Of a DNA stretch of 64,000 nucleotides, positions 51,076 to 62,120 are shown piece after piece. Numbering within the stretch: the stretch's first letter is position 1; every line of letters begins with the position of its first letter. The stretch comes from Peribolospora baueri (lineage: Eukaryota > Basidiomycota > Peribolosporomycetes > Peribolosporales > Peribolosporaceae), in the NCBI GenBank assembly GCA_029717555.1, contig JAMDHS010000014.1, positions 186,001 through 250,000 of the forward strand. The letters run 5' to 3'. The notes under the pieces are model-generated. The model was given only the letters and a program-made list of their open reading frames with translations. It did no database searches and was not told the origin of the DNA. The position numbers and the translations under genes were made by a program.

Positions 51076-52315
51076 TTAAAGCTCTGTTTAAAGTGAGACA
51101 AGCAAAGAGATAGTAAGCATGGTCAGCAAGAAGCACAGGAAGGAGATGGGGAAAAAGAGAAAAGGATGCAATGATCCTGTGATGCACTCACTCTGCATGG
51201 CCTGGATGTCCGAGGACTGGACGTCTGCACAAGCCAAGGAGGAAGCAGTCAATAACGGGGATCGACACGTGGAAGATGGCGGGATGGATGCCAAACGAGA
51301 ACCCACAATCCTCGAACTCCTGGATCTTCTCCTGGAGGTCATCGAGCGAGACCTTCTCGTCCTCAATGACAAGAGTAATCTGCAACTTCTTGACACCGTA
51401 GCCGATGGGGACGAGCTTGGAGAGACCCCAGACGAGGCCGTCCTGCTCGATGCCGCGGACGGACTTCTCGAGCGCAACCATGTCAGTCTCGTCGTCCCAG
51501 GGCTTGACGTCAAGAGTGACGACAGACTGTCGGTAGGTCGAAAAGAAAGGAGTGATCATCGGTCAGGACGGGGGATCAAGCGCGAGCAAGGAGAAGGAGC
51601 AAGGCTAGACGAAAAGGGAGCGATGACGCGCCTTCTGGGCAGCCTTGGGCTTGTTCTTCTTCCTCTCGTTGTACTCGGCCACCCTCTGCGCCTTGATCCT
51701 CTCCGCTTCCGGGTCCTCCTCCTCGTCCGAGCCGAAGAGCTCGAAGTCCTCGTCGTCACCACCCTCAGCGGCGGCAGCGGGGGCAGGGGTCGTACCGGCA
51801 AAGACGGCGGCGGCGGCGCTGGCATCGCCGGAGAGGGTGCTGTGCTCCGCCTCGTACGAAGCGATGTGGGAGTACCACCGAGAGATGTGCGGGTACTTGT
51901 TCTCGTCGGGGGACCTGATGGCCTTGAAGACGGTCACGTCAGCCTGAGAGGGAGTGTAGCTGAGGAGGAACAGGAGAAGGCGAATGTGAGCTAGGCAGGC
52001 TAACCGAGTCGTCGACACCCCATTGCCAGTCCAGCTCTCGCTCTCGCACTCCGTCACCACGCAGAAGGATCAGAAAGCTTGGAAAAAAGGGTTTCGTCAA
52101 AGCATAAAGTGCGGGGTCTTACGCCGCGGACTCGGAAACACGGACCAAAGCTTAATTTCATCTTTTCCCTTCAGCGCAGCGAGGAGCGGAGAAGGCAAGA
52201 AGGACTGGTGCACAACGTTCTGCTTGTCGACTCACCCAGAGAGGTAGGCGCGGGTGGAGAGCGCCTGCTCAAGCTGGCTGAGGCCAGCGTCCGTAGTGAA
52301 GTCGGGGAGAGACAT
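51076..52315 (-). CDS. EFB1: Elongation factor eEF1B alpha (nucleotide exchange subunit)
   Basis: Minus-strand exons 52315-52236, 51959-51632, 51526-51307, 51224-51192 and 51083-51076 (222 residues). The N-terminal GST-like part includes [21 protein letters not shown] central acidic region ([19 protein letters not shown]) precedes the catalytic C-terminus ([40 protein letters not shown]; ending in IQAMQKL). It reloads eEF1A with GTP during translation. Intron 1 (276 nt) carries a box C/D snoRNA, the same host gene as yeast snR18. Intron 2 must start with GC (AAG|GCGCGT) to keep the frame. The last exon codes only the end of a Lys codon, Leu and the stop. Confidence 0.95.
52064..52172 (-). ncRNA. 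snR18: Box C/D snoRNA, U18/snR18-like, in EFB1 intron 1
   Basis: Read on the minus strand: terminal stem GAAGGG (52172-52167), C box AAGATGA (52164-52158), guide, D' box-like CCGA (near 52135-52132), C' box-like TTGACGA (52100-52094), D box CTGA (52073-52070) and closing CCTTC (52068-52064). The guide is the complement of GAAACACGGACCAA (plus strand 52135-52148), which I know as a highly conserved large-subunit rRNA stretch. Counting five bases from D' points to the A in GAAACAC, the site methylated by U18/snR18 (yeast A649, with C650 next). The host gene is the same as in yeast. The C box has one mismatch to RTGATGA. Confidence 0.82.
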
Positions 52316-52559
52316 TGCGCAAACGAGAAAGGTATGTGGTGGAGGAGAAGAAGGTGGGCGGTGATGGGGGTCGTCGTCGTCGTCGCCTCCTGTCTTCCTT
52401 CCTTCTTGGGGCGTCAGATTTTCTCGCCGCCCTTTTCTCGCGGCACGTGCCCAGCACAAACCCCGCTTCTCTCCGCTATTCCCCGTCGAAGGCACATTCG
52501 ATCGGACCATCCTACCGTTGAACTGGCTGGCCGGCGACGACCATCACAAACACGGCAAG
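52316..52559. promoter_or_regulatory. Divergent promoter EFB1 / PRP18
   Basis: 244 bp shared by two divergent genes, with a C/T-rich EFB1 leader on the minus side. Confidence 0.55.
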
Positions 52560-54364
52560 ATGGACCTTCTCAAAGCCGAAATCGAGAGGAAGCGCAAAGC
52601 CGATTCACTCTCTTCTTCCTCGGCACCTAGCGTCAGTGGAGCCGCGACCAAGTATGTGCGACGGGGCGAGCTGGAAAGGCGGAGGGAGGAGGAGTACAGG
52701 CGGGAGCAAGAGGAGAAGCAGAGAAGGAGGGAGGAGAAGGAGCGTAAGGAAAGAGAGGAGAAGGAGAGAGGGTGGAAGAAAGGGAGGGACAGGGCGGTAT
52801 GTTTTTTGGTATATTCTTCTTTGTGTTTAGCGAGTCAGTAATGCTCACTCCGGTACCCGCGTCTCCTCTTCCGCTGGCCTTGCTTGCAGAGCGCAACTCC
52901 CGAGATCCTCTCCGAAGACAGCTCGCGAGGAGGTACCCCGACAGTGGCAGCGGCCATTATTGATAACTTAAGCGGAGCGGGAACGACGAAGGAGGCTTTC
53001 AATATTTCCAACGAAGAGGCCATTCGACGTCTTCGCGCCAAAGGTCAGCCTATCCGCTTGTTCGCCGAGTCAGACAAGGAGCGACGGTTGCGCCTGCGTG
53101 CCCTGGAACTGATCGAGGAAAAGGGCGGAGGCAGGGAAGGGCAGAACGATTTCATGAGAGCATTGGGAGATATGGAGAGCGGGATGGATCTGGAGGAAAT
53201 TGAGCGCAGGGCCCAGACGAGTGCCGCCGGCGCAGGAACTGCACGCAAGACCACCGAGGACAAGAAAAAGGGCAAAGAGGAGGCCGGAGGCGCCGATGGT
53301 ACGGATGTCAATGCGACTGGACAGGAAGAAGAGGATGGTATGGGTCCGCCACTCGACCTTGACCTCTTGAGGAAGGATCCGAACAAGCTTTATCCAAAGA
53401 TCTATTACATGCTGAAAGTTGGTGATATCCGCCACCTCATCCTTCACGACAGAGAAGACTAAAGACTGACGTGACCATTATTTGCCGCACTTATCGTTTG
53501 CCTCAATTGTTCTATTCCATTGTTTGAAATCAGGACCTGCTGAAGGAATGGGAAGAATCGATGGCACAACGACCGGATCACCTCAAACGGAGCACGCAGG
53601 GGAAATTGGCAGCCGCCACACAGGTGCAGACGGCCGAGTATCTCAAACCGTTCTTCAAGGCTCTGCGGAAAAGGGTGGGTGCTTGCCGCGGTCAAGCTGT
53701 GTCCGTTTTGCCTGATCCTGTGTCGGCTCGGACTGACTCGTTCGATCCACCTTGTCCATAATACCTCACTCCAACGCAGGACCTAGAACCAGACGTCCTA
53801 GGCCGAATATCGGAGATCGTGCATCACATGCAGAAGCGCGAGTACCAGAAGGCCAACGACGCTTACCTTCGCCTGTCCATCGGCAACTCTCCATGGCCTA
53901 TTGGTGTGACCATGGTCGGGTGAGTGATCGTGTGGTCTTCGCGTGGTCTTCTCGTCCTTGCCTCGACTTCTGACGTTTTGGTCGCTTGACAACTGATTAA
54001 CGCTGGCAATTTCACTCTCTCGTTTCTCACAGTATCCACGAGCGTTCGGGACGTGAGAAAATTTTTAGCAGCAACGTCGCCCACGGTGAGCCATCGTAGT
54101 GTCCTTTCACTTCCAGATCCGTCCTAGTATTTGCACGTACACCAATTGTTATCGCTCTTTCGGTCCGTTTACTCGTTAACAGTGCTCAACGACGAGGTCA
54201 GCCGGAAGTATATCCAGAGCCTGAAAAGGTGAGCGTAGCCTCGCCCATCTTCACGAGAGGAAATTTTGACTGACCGCCATTCTCCCGTGCATCATCAACC
54301 CAGGTTGATGACTTTCGCGCAGACGAGATACCCGCCATGGGAACGTTCGCAGCTTATGGGATAA
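52560..54364 (+). CDS. PRP18: Pre-mRNA splicing factor 18
   Basis: Seven exons: 52560-52796, 52890-53417, 53534-53674, 53780-53919, 54033-54085, 54183-54228 and 54304-54364 (401 residues). N-terminal MDLLKAEIERKRK and a charged coiled coil (RREEEYRREQEEKQRRREEK) are followed by the PRP4-like SFM motif region (NEEAIRRLRAKGQPIRLFAE). The Prp18 domain has [60 protein letters not shown] and VAHVLNDEVSRKYIQSLKRL. It is a U5 snRNP-linked factor of the second splicing step that affects 3' splice-site choice. Intron 2 begins GTTGGT, a weak donor, and its first 14 codons are open before a TAA. Confidence 0.95.
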
Positions 54365-54682
54365 ATGGGGAGCTGCCAGACTTCTTCCTCCTCTTCAGGA
54401 TGGCGGCTGTTGAGGAGGTCAAAGCTTTGCTTGTAGTCGCTTGTGCCCGCCGGAACTGTATCTCTAGCTGTCATGTTCTTGCACTCCACTTCGGTTCTAA
54501 TATGTCCGAAATATATTCCTCTCTTACTTATCGGCCACGTGTGACAGGTACCAACTATATGTTCTTCTTCCAGTCTGCGACCGACGTCTCTCCCTGAGTC
54601 GCTCACAAAATTAGGCGACGGGAGATTCGAGAAGAGAATCACGGCTCGCTCGCATCGAAGCGAGTGCGAGCCTACGATCGGA
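54365..54682. other. Convergent intergenic region PRP18 / RRM gene
   Basis: 318 bp between stop codons. Holds both 3' ends only. Confidence 0.5.
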
Positions 54683-55641
54683 TCATTGCACGACGGTAGC
54701 AGAGATGGCAAACTTTCTCCCCTTCTCGGCCGTCCAGAAAGTCTCATGCCACCTGCGCACGAGCCGGTGGGCGTCCGACACGGAGGTGAGCCGAACAAGG
54801 AAGTGCGAGGTCGTGGTGCCAACGCCCCTGCGGGTCGAATCGAGCAAGGGAGGAGGGATGAAACGATCGTCAGACATGGACGTTGTCATCGGATCGAAAT
54901 CTCAACGCTCCACACCCAAGAAAACACTTACCTAGGCACCTTTAGCACAGAACCCCGCTCTTTCAAATCCCTCGCGAGCCTAAACTCTTTACCAAGTCTC
55001 TTCTTCAATGCATCCTCCCTTAACATGCTCGGTAGACCAGAGACGAGGACGACAAGACCGCGCTCGGAGGCTATGAGGTCGAGGTAAGGAGAAAGTTCGC
55101 GTTCGCGGGGGCCTTGTGGACCCCGGATGCGGGAAGGAACGCGGGCGACAAAGAGCTTGGGGAAGAAGAGAGGATGACGGGCATCGCAAAAGAGTGAGCA
55201 AGAGCTGGATAACTTTCCCTCACTCTCTCCCACATCTACTCACCGTGTCGGCGATGATCCTGGTCCCGCCGATGAAAGTCCCGTGGGCATTTTTCACAAA
55301 CTCCTCTGCTCCGTGGCGAGAAATGAACTTGAGGACAGCACGGCCTTTGGGACGAAGGGTAATGTCGCGCAGGAAGGTTACTAGGGGTACGGAGTTTGGA
55401 GGGAGTAGGGAGCACAATGGATGAAGCGTTTACCGATGAGTTTCCGTCTACAGACGCCCATCACTGGTCAGAAACGACACGACTCACCCGAGCTGAGCTG
55501 ACTCTGGATACGCCTCTGGGCCGGCCCCGCCAGTCTTGTCACGTCCGCCTCGAGCGCGGTGGGGGGAAGGCCATCAACAATGACGTAGGGCGACTTATCG
55601 CCCAGGTTGTCGGGGACCGGATAGACAGGCCTGTCGGCCAT
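54683..55641 (-). CDS. Small protein with two RRM-like domains
   Basis: Minus-strand exons 55641-55488, 55380-55244, 55155-54932 and 54827-54683 (219 residues). The first RRM-like fold runs from YVIVDGLPPTALEADVTRL through KGRAVLKFISRHGAEEFVKN to RIIADT. The second starts at GLVVLVSGLPSMLREDALKK and, after a short exon gap, ends with SHFLVRLTSVSDAHRLVRRW and FAISATVV. The RNP1 and RNP2 positions lack most of the aromatic residues, so RNA binding may be atypical. I recognise the fold but not the ortholog. The 3' end is convergent with PRP18. Confidence 0.7.
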
Positions 55642-56440
55642 ATTGGATGAGATTGGGTTGGCTGATAAGAAAGAAGAAGAGTGGAAGCCGGTGTCGATCG
55701 GATACGACGGATGGTCAACCACCCAGTCCGGGTCGCAACCCAGGCGGAACGGCGCAGACGATAAAAGCCGGTCCACACAGAGTGCACATAGAGAAGGAAA
55801 AAAAGATTGTCCTACCCACCTCCACGTCTAGAAGAGTGCTTCTCCAAAGCCTCGGACTGAGTGGTCAACGTCCTCCTCGCTCCGCCCATTTGCAAGGTCC
55901 AACCGGCGTTCTCAGCACCACTGACGCTCCTGCAAGCGCATTTCGCTCGGCTCACATGAGCGACAGCTGGGACCCGTGCAGCTCGTGCGAAGAGCGAGAG
56001 TACGGGCAAAGAGGAAGAGAAAGAGGAGGCGAACGACATGGCGTCTGGCAGGTTGGTGCGAAGAAGACAAAAAGACGTCGGCGAATGATCGACGATTTCT
56101 GGTCCGCGCCGCAGTCACGACGCTCAACCCGGCTGGTAAGGCTCGACTGTGTGATGATGGACTCGCCCATTCCAACTTCAGTGTCATGATACATAGGCCG
56201 AGCGGGTACACAACGTAAGACAGAAAGGGAGGCTCGCAGAGGCAAAACAGAAACCGTCTACTGATGCCAGGAGATAAGAATGAAGAGGGGAAGGGCGCAA
56301 TTGTGGAGTCACGACTGCCCACACCGCAGGCCATATCACAGTAAATGAAGATGTGAACACTCGTGTAGAAGCAAAAACAAAGGCATCACACTGTCCAGTT
56401 CATCATACATTCGCAGAACGCAATTACCAGTTGTTCTCCA
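55642..56440. other. Intergenic RRM gene / ELF1
   Basis: 800 bp between a minus-strand start and the ELF1 stop. Several short open frames overlap on both strands without motif or splice support. I see no gene. Confidence 0.45.
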
Positions 56441-57118
56441 TCACGCGTCCGTCGTTGTCGCCACCGCCTCACGCGGACTGAGAGCACGTTGAGAGGGGGA
56501 GATGTTGCGCTCGGAGGCACCGGCAGCACCCTCTTCTTCGTTGACCATCTGTCAAAAAAATCGGAAACGAGAATAAGGCACGGGTCACACGAGGAGGCAA
56601 CAATTATGAAGCAAGTGACGCACCTCCGTCGCGTCCACCCAATCATGATAGAGGTCGATAGGCTGGGTGAGCGTGTTGGTGGAAGTCTGGTACTTCTGCC
56701 CGCACACTTTGCAGGACAGATATCCTAGCGCGTTTTCCCTGTCTCTGTCGGTCGGTGGGTTCCGGAGACGAAGGGAGGGAATCAAATGAGATACGAAATG
56801 TGACATTCATTGAAAAGGTCGAATCGGCAGAGTGCTGGCCCAGAACAAAGGAGGGGAAAAATAAAATAAAATAAAAAAGGGATGATCGCGTGCTCACATC
56901 TTGCACGTCACACTGGCATCATGATTGCAGAAGATGCAGTTGAACGTGGTGGCTGAGAAGGTGGGCATTGGACGGGGAAAGAGACTCAGCGAGACCATTA
57001 AGGACCGGGTTGGCCTGTCTCTGGCAGCTCATATCACCGGCATAAGACCTCGCTTACCCAGCTTCTCCTGTTTCTTCGGACCTGTAGGCTTGCGCGCCGA
57101 CTTCTTTCGCTTGCCCAT
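56441..57118 (-). CDS. ELF1: Transcription elongation factor Elf1
   Basis: Minus-strand exons 57118-57058, 56952-56898, 56744-56624 and 56548-56441 (114 residues). The basic N-terminus MGKRKKSARKPTGPKKQEKL contacts nucleic acid. The zinc ribbon is complete, with FNCIFCNHDASVTCKI and LSCKVCGQKYQT providing two CxxC pairs. Then comes IDLYHDWVDATE, and an acidic/Ser tail. It travels with RNA polymerase II and helps it pass nucleosomes. Intron 2 holds an AAATA-type A-rich run near 56865. Divergent to the gene at 57450. Confidence 0.95.
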
Positions 57119-57449
57119 CTCCACGCCGCCTTTGAAATTGAAAACAAGGGGAAAGGTGAATGGATGGTGGTTGACAGCAGACGCAGCTACACCTCCCGAG
57201 GCGTGATCGGCTCGTGCCGCAGTCGGTCAGCGGTGCTGCGGCCCACGGCAAGAAGATGGCCTCACGAATTGGAAAGGCGACGTCGACAACGACGACAACG
57301 ACGACGACGGACAGAAGACGTTCAGCGGAAAGCCGTTCGTGTCTTCCGCCATCATCCTATCCGCCTCCAAGTCATCTGTCTTGTGTAACCGCTTGCGACG
57401 GCATCGTCCTCGTCACACGTCCTCCCCGCATCATCTCCGCCTTTCGGTC
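57119..57449. promoter_or_regulatory. Divergent promoter ELF1 / 57450 gene
   Basis: 331 bp shared promoter containing an ACGACGACA-type run at 57280-57312. No coding evidence. Confidence 0.5.
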
Positions 57450-58148
57450 ATGATCCTGTCCTCTGCCACTCCCTTGGCACGGTCGATCCTCCAGGTCGCG
57501 CGCTCCGCCCGGCCTCGAGCGGCGCCCCTCGCTCTCTGTCGTACGTTCACCTGCTCCCAATCACACGGACAACGACGGGAGGACGCCTTCTCTGTTTCGC
57601 CGCCCTTGTCTCGGCACCAGGAGAAGCAACGGCAAAAGAGGGATGCTCGACTGCGAGATCTGATCGAGATCTATTACGCCTCGGAGGACTTCTTTGCCCT
57701 GCCTTCCTCCTGCTCTTCTTCCTCTTCATTGTCGACGTCCACGGCCGAAGACAAGCATCTGGAGAGACGCATCTCGGACGTCTTCAGGAACAGCTGGACC
57801 ATCAACCCAGCTCCGAACTTCGTCAACCTCTACCAGCTTCGCGACGAAGCGGACGGACGACCATCATCCGTGTCCAGCGACTTGGTCTCGCCCGCCGCTT
57901 CTTTCGGAGGTCGCGCGGCCTTCTCCGCAAGCACGACCCGGGTCGCCTCCCTGGATGGCATTTTCGATGATGCCCCAGGCTCCGAGAGGAAGGAGCAATA
58001 CGTGGACGCAACGTCCGCGGCAAGGGCGACGAGGGTGACGGACACGCTATTCGGAACGGTGGGGGAGAGGCCTGGGTTGGACACCTTGAGGGAAATGAAG
58101 AGGCCGGTGGCGTGGGAGGAAGGAGAGGGAGATGAGGGTGGGCGGTGA
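57450..58148 (+). CDS. Hypothetical protein with likely mitochondrial presequence
   Basis: Single-exon frame of 232 residues starting at the ATG at 57450. The first 35 residues are rich in Arg, Ala, Ser and Leu with no acidic residue (MILSSATPLARSILQVARSA, then RPRAAPLALCRTF), which is typical of a mitochondrial targeting signal. A helical stretch follows (EKQRQKRDARLRDLIEIYYA), then a serine run and VFRNSWTINPAPNFVNLYQL. The C-terminus ends acidic, with EEGEGDEGGR. I recognise no family. The lack of introns is unusual in this window, but the divergent position next to ELF1 and the coherent composition support a real gene. A mitochondrial ribosome or assembly role is only a guess. Confidence 0.55.
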   Translation: MILSSATPLARSILQVARSARPRAAPLALCRTFTCSQSHGQRREDAFSVSPPLSRHQEKQRQKRDARLRDLIEIYYASEDFFALPSSCSSSSSLSTSTAEDKHLERRISDVFRNSWTINPAPNFVNLYQLRDEADGRPSSVSSDLVSPAASFGGRAAFSASTTRVASLDGIFDDAPGSERKEQYVDATSAARATRVTDTLFGTVGERPGLDTLREMKRPVAWEEGEGDEGGR

Positions 58149-58877
58149 TGGTGTACTTCGCTTGCAAATTTCATTGACGCGCGCATCCTATCTGGCCTTC
58201 CCGAGTGAGCTTCTGATGCACTTCAAAGGAGTGGACGGGATCTTCTTGGGTTCCTTGGGGCTAGGGAAGGTAATTGAGAATCCTGTGTTTGCGAGGATTC
58301 GCGCTTGGACGTCTCTAATCAGTTGCAAGACAACGCGACGCGACCTATATACCATCGACCTCGCCCTAGGAGATCAGGGGCTGACTACTGTGTGCCCTAC
58401 AGCTGACAACTGTGGCCATCTCGTTCCTCTCTTTTGCGGTCTGTTTACGTGCCCTTCACACGCTGATGATTACGAGAGGATGCACGGCTACGAAAGCTGA
58501 CTCCGGACACGACAAGTCGAGTACCCAGAGCGTTCGGCTCGGTTCGACTCGACTCGAATTGGAGGCGACTGTACGTACATGTGCATACTCGAGCACTGTG
58601 CACGTTCGTGTACACACGTGTAGTTTACATGGTCGCGTACTTCCGTTCGTTCCTTTCCTCCGTAACTGGTGTGGCGTTGCAGATCGTGAAGTGAAGAGGT
58701 ATCGAGGATAGGGAAACGAGCGGGGAAGGAAGCAGGGAAGGCTAGGAGCGTGGATTGAAGGCGCTGGGAGAAGAGGGAGATGAGGGGTTCGATGGCATGA
58801 TGACGACGTGCCGACGGAAACCGGCCCGGTGAGGTGAGGTTGGTGGGAGGAAGGAGGGAAAAAGAAGAAATGATCGA
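58149..58877. other. Convergent intergenic region
   Basis: 730 bp between the stop at 58148 and the stop of the secreted gene at 58878. Short open frames only. A TGTACGTACATGTGC-type dyad lies near 58572. Confidence 0.5.
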
Positions 58878-60648
58878 TCAGGCCACGGTCACGGTGAGGA
58901 GTTTGACGATGCCGTCGATGGCAATGCCTCGGTGTTCGTGACACGCGGTGGGAATGGGAGGGGGAAATGGTGGATGGAATGAGAATATCAAGACCAACTT
59001 TTGCGAGCAGGATGGACGGAAGGGATCCGCAGAAAGAATCGGGAGGAAGACGGGTGGGTCAAGTTAGCTCACCGTGGTTAATGCCTGTGAGAGGTAAAAT
59101 GGGGAAGATGCGCACGTCAACCATTCAGTGGCTACGGAGCCCCGAAGTGCGAGTTGATATACGCACCAGCGGAACCGGAGGGGAGGAGGCCGGAGATGGA
59201 CTCGACGGTGGCGGTGTAGAATGTGCCCTACAAGCGAACAAGAGAGCGTACGAGCACTCAGATGAAGGAGCAGGGGGAAGACAAAGATAGACAAATGTGC
59301 CGAGACGAGCCAGCAAATCGGAGACGAGCGCAAGCCTGAATGAAGGCCGAGTGCCGAAGGCTGAGAGAGCTCGCCACCATCGTAGAGATTCGGACCTGCA
59401 CTACTTTCCCACTCACGCTGTTAGAGCTACCCTGAGTGGCGTTGCCCACAAGGTAGTCCCTGCCGAGGTCATATCCGTTCGGAGCGACTGGGCGATGTCG
59501 GAGCGGAACGAAGAAGGAGCAAAGAAGAGGGTGAGCTGGTCTCCTGTGGGAGGAGATCGAAGCTGACGTGGGGCGAGGAAGTTTTTTTTTTTCATCACAC
59601 TCACTGGTATGGCTTTGGGGAAGGCCCTTGAGACAAGGGAGACGGGCGGGGGACAGGGAAATTGATTTCAAAGCGTCGAAGGGACAGACACGTAAAAGAC
59701 CAACAGGCTGCGTGGACGTGACATGTGCTCCAGCTCCGCTCACCTTTTCCACGGAAACGCTAGGAGAGCACAGACGAAGGAGCGAAGTAAATGGTTTGTT
59801 GGCTGGCTTCAGTCCAAGATGGAAAGAGACGGGAGGGAGAGGACGGTCGACTGATGACGGACGACGGAACGCACGCGAGGAACCAAGCGCCGCTGTCGGC
59901 CTGACAGCCGTCCTGGTGGTATGTGCGGAGGTGGTTGCCCTGGATGGTGACGCAGCAGTGGAAGGAAAGTGGAACGAGAGGGGGAGAATAGACATAGCCG
60001 ACTGTGAGCGACCATTGAGAGGAGGATCGGTAACATGCTCTCATCTCGGCGCGACTCTCGCCCACGAACGTTTCGAAGCAGGAGCCGCCGAACGAGTAGT
60101 CCTCACGGAGCTCGTCGGTCTGGGCGACGTAACCATTCCCGTCGCCGAGGTTGGCGGTCTGGGCATCGCCGAGGTGGATGCCGAGGCACTCAGTCGTGAA
60201 GCTGAGGCTACGTCGGTGTCGGGTGGGCGTGAAGGGGCAGGTTAGGGGATGGAAGGTGAGTTGGCTGGGTGTCTCAAAGTCGTCGCGTTCGACGCTAAGG
60301 ATACTAACGACCTGTGAGGGCGCGAGCAGAGCAGAGTGAACGGACGGAGTGGACAGACGTCAGCTTGACGAGGCGAGACAAGCCCACGCTGAGCTAGCGG
60401 ATTCACTGAAGGTAGGCCAAGATGCCACTGCTGGTTAACACCTCCAGGCTACTCTCGCCGGATATTATGACATTGAGGGGCTCGCTCGAGTTGGTGAGCA
60501 TCGATCCCCCGTTCACTACGGGGGAGTAGTAGGCGACGGCGCGGGGGACGAGGGCGTACGAAGGGGCGGGGGCGACGTCGGCGGGGAAGGGGAGGGTGGT
60601 GGAGAGAGGGAGAGAAAGGAGGGCAGCAAAGAGAGCGAGCGGGCCCAT
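58878..60648 (-). CDS. Conserved secreted protein of unknown function
   Basis: Nine minus-strand exons: 60648-60407, 60201-60066, 59939-59875, 59759-59744, 59626-59605, 59487-59417, 59227-59167, 59084-59073 and 58927-58878 (224 residues). Four exons are 12-61 bases. The signal peptide is MGPLALFAALLSLPLSTTLP. The body has ECLGIHLGDAQTANLGDGNG, YVAQTDELREDYSFGGSCFE, GNHLRTYHQDGCQADSGAWF, NGYDLGRDYLVGNATQ and AIDGIVKLLTVTVA. I recognise this as a secreted family common in basidiomycete genomes and annotated only as hypothetical or secreted protein; this comes from memory. Four or more cysteines suggest disulphides. Two borders (at 60066 and 58927) use weak sites. Confidence 0.75.
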
Positions 60649-62120
60649 GTCGACTGACCGGGGTTTCCTGCGTGTGAGAAGTGCAGAAAAGAGAGGTGGG
60701 AAAGAGGAGGAAGAGAGGTGAGGGTGAGAAGAGTGAGGAGGAGCGGGTTTTCCGCATGCGACGGCGTGTGCTTTTGACGACGATGGCCGCCGTCGCTCTC
60801 TCTTCTAACCCTCCTTCCTCTCTCTCGCTGCAACGCGCGGTCCCTGGCTTTGCCTGACGTGGCCTCACCGCGAGCTCAAGCTAGCTGGCAAGGTGGTGGG
60901 AAAGAAAGGGCTGAGAGAAGCAAGGTAGGAAAGCAGGTAAATGAGCGATGCAGCTCGCGCGGTCAGTCACAGCCAGCGCTGGGCAGGCCAAGTCAATGTC
61001 AGTTAGGGGCTGGCAGGTCAGGGGCAGGTCGTCCATCGTCCATCGTCCATCTCTAATATCTGGTCTCGACCATCCAACATCCATCGTCCATCACCCGTCG
61101 TGGTTGGTGGTGGTGGCGATGGTCATAGTTCGCCTTTTTGCCCCGTCGCTGATCGACACCCAACGTCAAGCGCTGTGCCCTCCGTCGTGCAATCACCCGA
61201 CCGCGGACAGAGATGGCGCCGAGAGAGAGACGCCAAGGTAATCGTAAGTGTCTAGAGAGAGCACGGCGAGGCACAATACAGGACATGATAACCAAGGTAC
61301 TGAATGCATGTAGATATCGTATTCAGCCCACTTGTGCCTCTACAATCACGTCGCACGACAGCAACCTAGAAAAGATCCCGAACGGAACACTCGCACGTGA
61401 CAAGCAACGCAGTTTTTCGGACCACAGGAGCCATGTCCACGCATGTAGGTCGGCCCAGTGGCCCCTTCAGCCCAACGTCTCAATACGGCGAAGGAGCGTT
61501 CTGTGCCGCCGACCCGTCTCCGCCCCGCCCCCACGTCCTCCCGCCCAAGGACGGAACCTGCAAGGGTTTCGTTCCCGGCGACGGAACGGACGAGAGAGCG
61601 AAGGGCGGACGAATGCTTCTCGGGAGACGAGCATGGACCCCTCCGACGTGGGACTCGCGTCGGGGAGCTCTGTGGCGCTCCCTGCCTGCGTCCGAGCGAT
61701 CCGCGCCCGACGCCAAGCGAATCGAAATGGGAACATACGACCCGTCACGATATAGACTGACCACAAGAGACCGCGGCCCGTCCGCCGCATTCTCGACCGA
61801 GTGCGAATGGACAAACAATGAGGCCCATCGTTCGCTTCAACGGCTCCCCCAAGTCCACACTCACGCAAAAGGCGATCGACCCCAAAGAGTGCGGCACAGC
61901 CATTGAGCCATAGGGGGCAGGTCAGACGACCAATGACAATTCCGGTGCGAGACGCAGGCATGGAGGCATAGTCATGTAGACGAGCCAACCGAGGTGGGAG
62001 TGGTCCTTGTTACATACTTTTTGGGCCAAAGGCAAATCGCCGTGGCTTCTCCGTGCCGTAGTCATACATTGACGCCAAAGTTCGAGTCCATAAGGAGGCA
62101 GAGCGAGCACACGAGGGCGC
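60649..62120. other. Intergenic secreted gene / RPL22
   Basis: 1.5 kb upstream of the secreted gene. Contains a CATCGTC-type repeat (61026-61102) and a CACGTGAC at 61394. Open frames at 61213-61990 on both strands overlap and have no family signal. I see no gene. Confidence 0.5.
61026..61102. repeat. CCATCGT/CCAACAT degenerate repeat
   Basis: GTCCATC units repeated about seven times with an interruption. Confidence 0.6.
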
